Assembly: GCA_023701165.1 (NCBI GenBank)
Contig: JAMPXL010000073.1
Span: 1 to 6,115, forward strand
Origin: Geothrix sp.
GTDB lineage: Bacteria > Acidobacteriota > Holophagae > Holophagales > Holophagaceae
Reading direction: 5' to 3'
DNA: 6,115 bases
Positions within the stretch are counted from its first letter, which is position 1. Each line of letters opens with the position of its first letter. Shown here piece after piece: positions 5,534-6,115 of this stretch. The position numbers and the translations under genes were made by a program. Under the pieces are notes generated by a model. It was not told the DNA's origin, did no database searches, and saw only the letters and a program-made list of their open reading frames with translations.

Positions 5534-6069
5534 CAGGACACCAGCTTGAGGCGGGTGTAGCGGGCCCGGACGCGCTCGAGGTCATCGCGGGTGATGGCGG
5601 ACCACAGGCGGGTGTCGCCGGGGCCGTAGTAGTCGTGGACCTCGGCCACCACCCGGGCGCCCAGGGCGTGGTGGACGCTGCGCGCATCGTTGTTGCCGGG
5701 CTCCACCAGGAAGCGGCACTCGTCCACGTTCTCCTGGAGCAGCTTGGCCACCATGGCGCGGAGGAGGAGGTAGTTCACCCGGCCCTTCTGGTACTCCGGA
5801 TGCACGGCCAGCGTGGCGCAGTAGACGGTGCCGCCCTTGACGAAATTGAGGACGTAGCCCACGGGGCGGTCGCCATCCATGGCCAGGAAGCACCAGTCGC
5901 CGTAGAGCTCGGTGCAGAGGCGCAGGTAGTGGGGGCAGAGCTCGCCGGTGCCGTCCCCGGACCAGATTTCGGACTCGAGGCGCCGGAGGTGGACGTAGTC
6001 GGCGCTGGACAGCGGCCGCACCGCGTAGCGGGCGCCCTCGGGATGGGGGGTGAGGGATTCGATCGTCAT
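5533..6069 (-). CDS. GNAT-family N-acetyltransferase
   Basis: A 178-residue single-domain protein expected to transfer acetyl from acetyl-CoA to an amine. The N-terminal strand YAVRPLSSADYVHLRRLE (15-32) is the typical GNAT opening. The strand-helix core ATLAVHPEYQKGRVNYLLLR (85-104) carries the acetyl-CoA loop, and VEPGNNDARSVHHALGARVV (122-141) is the usual beta5-alpha4 segment in which N127 and the late G-A/F turn are conserved in type. The pyrophosphate loop reads QKGRVN, one residue short of the classical Q-x-x-G-x-G/A and with Asn in the last place. The ATG at 6069 has GGGAGG six bases upstream. It is the first gene of the run seen here and overlaps the acyltransferase start by one base. 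Substrate unknown: small amines, a protein N-terminus or an aminoacyl compound are all possible. Family sure, function not. Confidence 0.85.
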   Translation of the reverse strand: MTIESLTPHPEGARYAVRPLSSADYVHLRRLESEIWSGDGTGELCPHYLRLCTELYGDWCFLAMDGDRPVGYVLNFVKGGTVYCATLAVHPEYQKGRVNYLLLRAMVAKLLQENVDECRFLVEPGNNDARSVHHALGARVVAEVHDYYGPGDTRLWSAITRDDLERVRARYTRLKLVS

Positions 6070-6115
6070 GGAGGGCCTCCCTGGTGGTTGGAACCAGGAT
6101 CGGCGGGGGGCATGA
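6070..6115 (-). promoter_or_regulatory. Leader of the GNAT gene with ribosome site and short inverted repeat
   Basis: The minus-strand leader carries GGGAGG (6076-6081) six bases before the ATG at 6069. CTCC just before the ATG (6070-6073) can pair with GGAG of this site. Further upstream CCTGGT (6080-6085) and ACCAGG (6093-6098) form a 6-bp inverted repeat with a 7-base spacer, with an alternative nested pairing of GGTT (6086-6089) and AACC (6092-6095). This could be a leader hairpin or a small operator. No -35/-10 pair can be assigned in the 46 bases available, so the operon may begin outside the window. Confidence 0.35.

Noticed and set aside
3592..5560. Plus-strand open frames of 441 and 456 codons opposite the ureohydrolase and acyltransferase
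   Set aside because: Both are Arg/Gly/Ala/Pro-rich shadows of genes with full catalytic motifs on the minus strand.
6111..6115. ATG at the right edge as start of a divergent plus-strand gene
   Set aside because: Only four bases of it are visible and the G-run before it is too close to be a spaced ribosome site.

Overview
The window is about 70% GC. It holds six tightly packed protein genes, all on the minus strand (606 to 6069, read right to left), and a gene-poor block of lower GC at the left edge (1 to about 602). GC richness, the DUF2911 lipoprotein-like family and the overall style would fit Acidobacteriota, perhaps the Holophaga/Geothrix branch. That placement is inference from gene content and composition; no marker gene in the window proves it.

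Minus-strand order of transcription: a GNAT N-acetyltransferase (6069-5533); a PlsC-type lysophospholipid acyltransferase (5533-4853, its ATG sharing one base with the previous TGA); an arginase/agmatinase-family ureohydrolase (4863-3925, overlapping the acyltransferase by 11 bases); a small protein resembling DUF2247 (3917-3423, 7 bases further on); a multi-spanning membrane protein of the Gcr-like 'site-specific recombinase' family (3384-1456); and a secreted DUF2911 protein (1463-603, overlapping the recombinase by 8 bases). Stop/start overlaps suggest two translationally coupled blocks: GNAT-PlsC-ureohydrolase-small protein, then recombinase-DUF2911. A good intrinsic terminator lies inside the last codons of the small protein and separates the blocks.

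Possible functional link: the first block combines an enzyme acting on a guanidino substrate (giving an amine or ornithine), a GNAT acyl/acetyltransferase and a membrane glycerolipid-type acyltransferase. This would fit either polyamine handling or an aminolipid route, but neither is shown by the sequence. The second block joins a membrane protein of obscure function with an exported protein of unknown function.

The left 535 bases carry no convincing gene. GC is about 53% in the part counted (121-240), and the plus strand is purine-rich there. Several strong helices are visible: 88-120, 326-340, 341-354, 481-531 and 536-582. One segment has two competing helix partners, and there is one attC-like arrangement. 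I could not match it to rRNA, tRNA, tmRNA, RNase P RNA, SRP RNA, 6S RNA or a group I/II intron core. It is best described as an unidentified structured, probably non-coding, element truncated by the window edge, and it is the most interesting part of the window.
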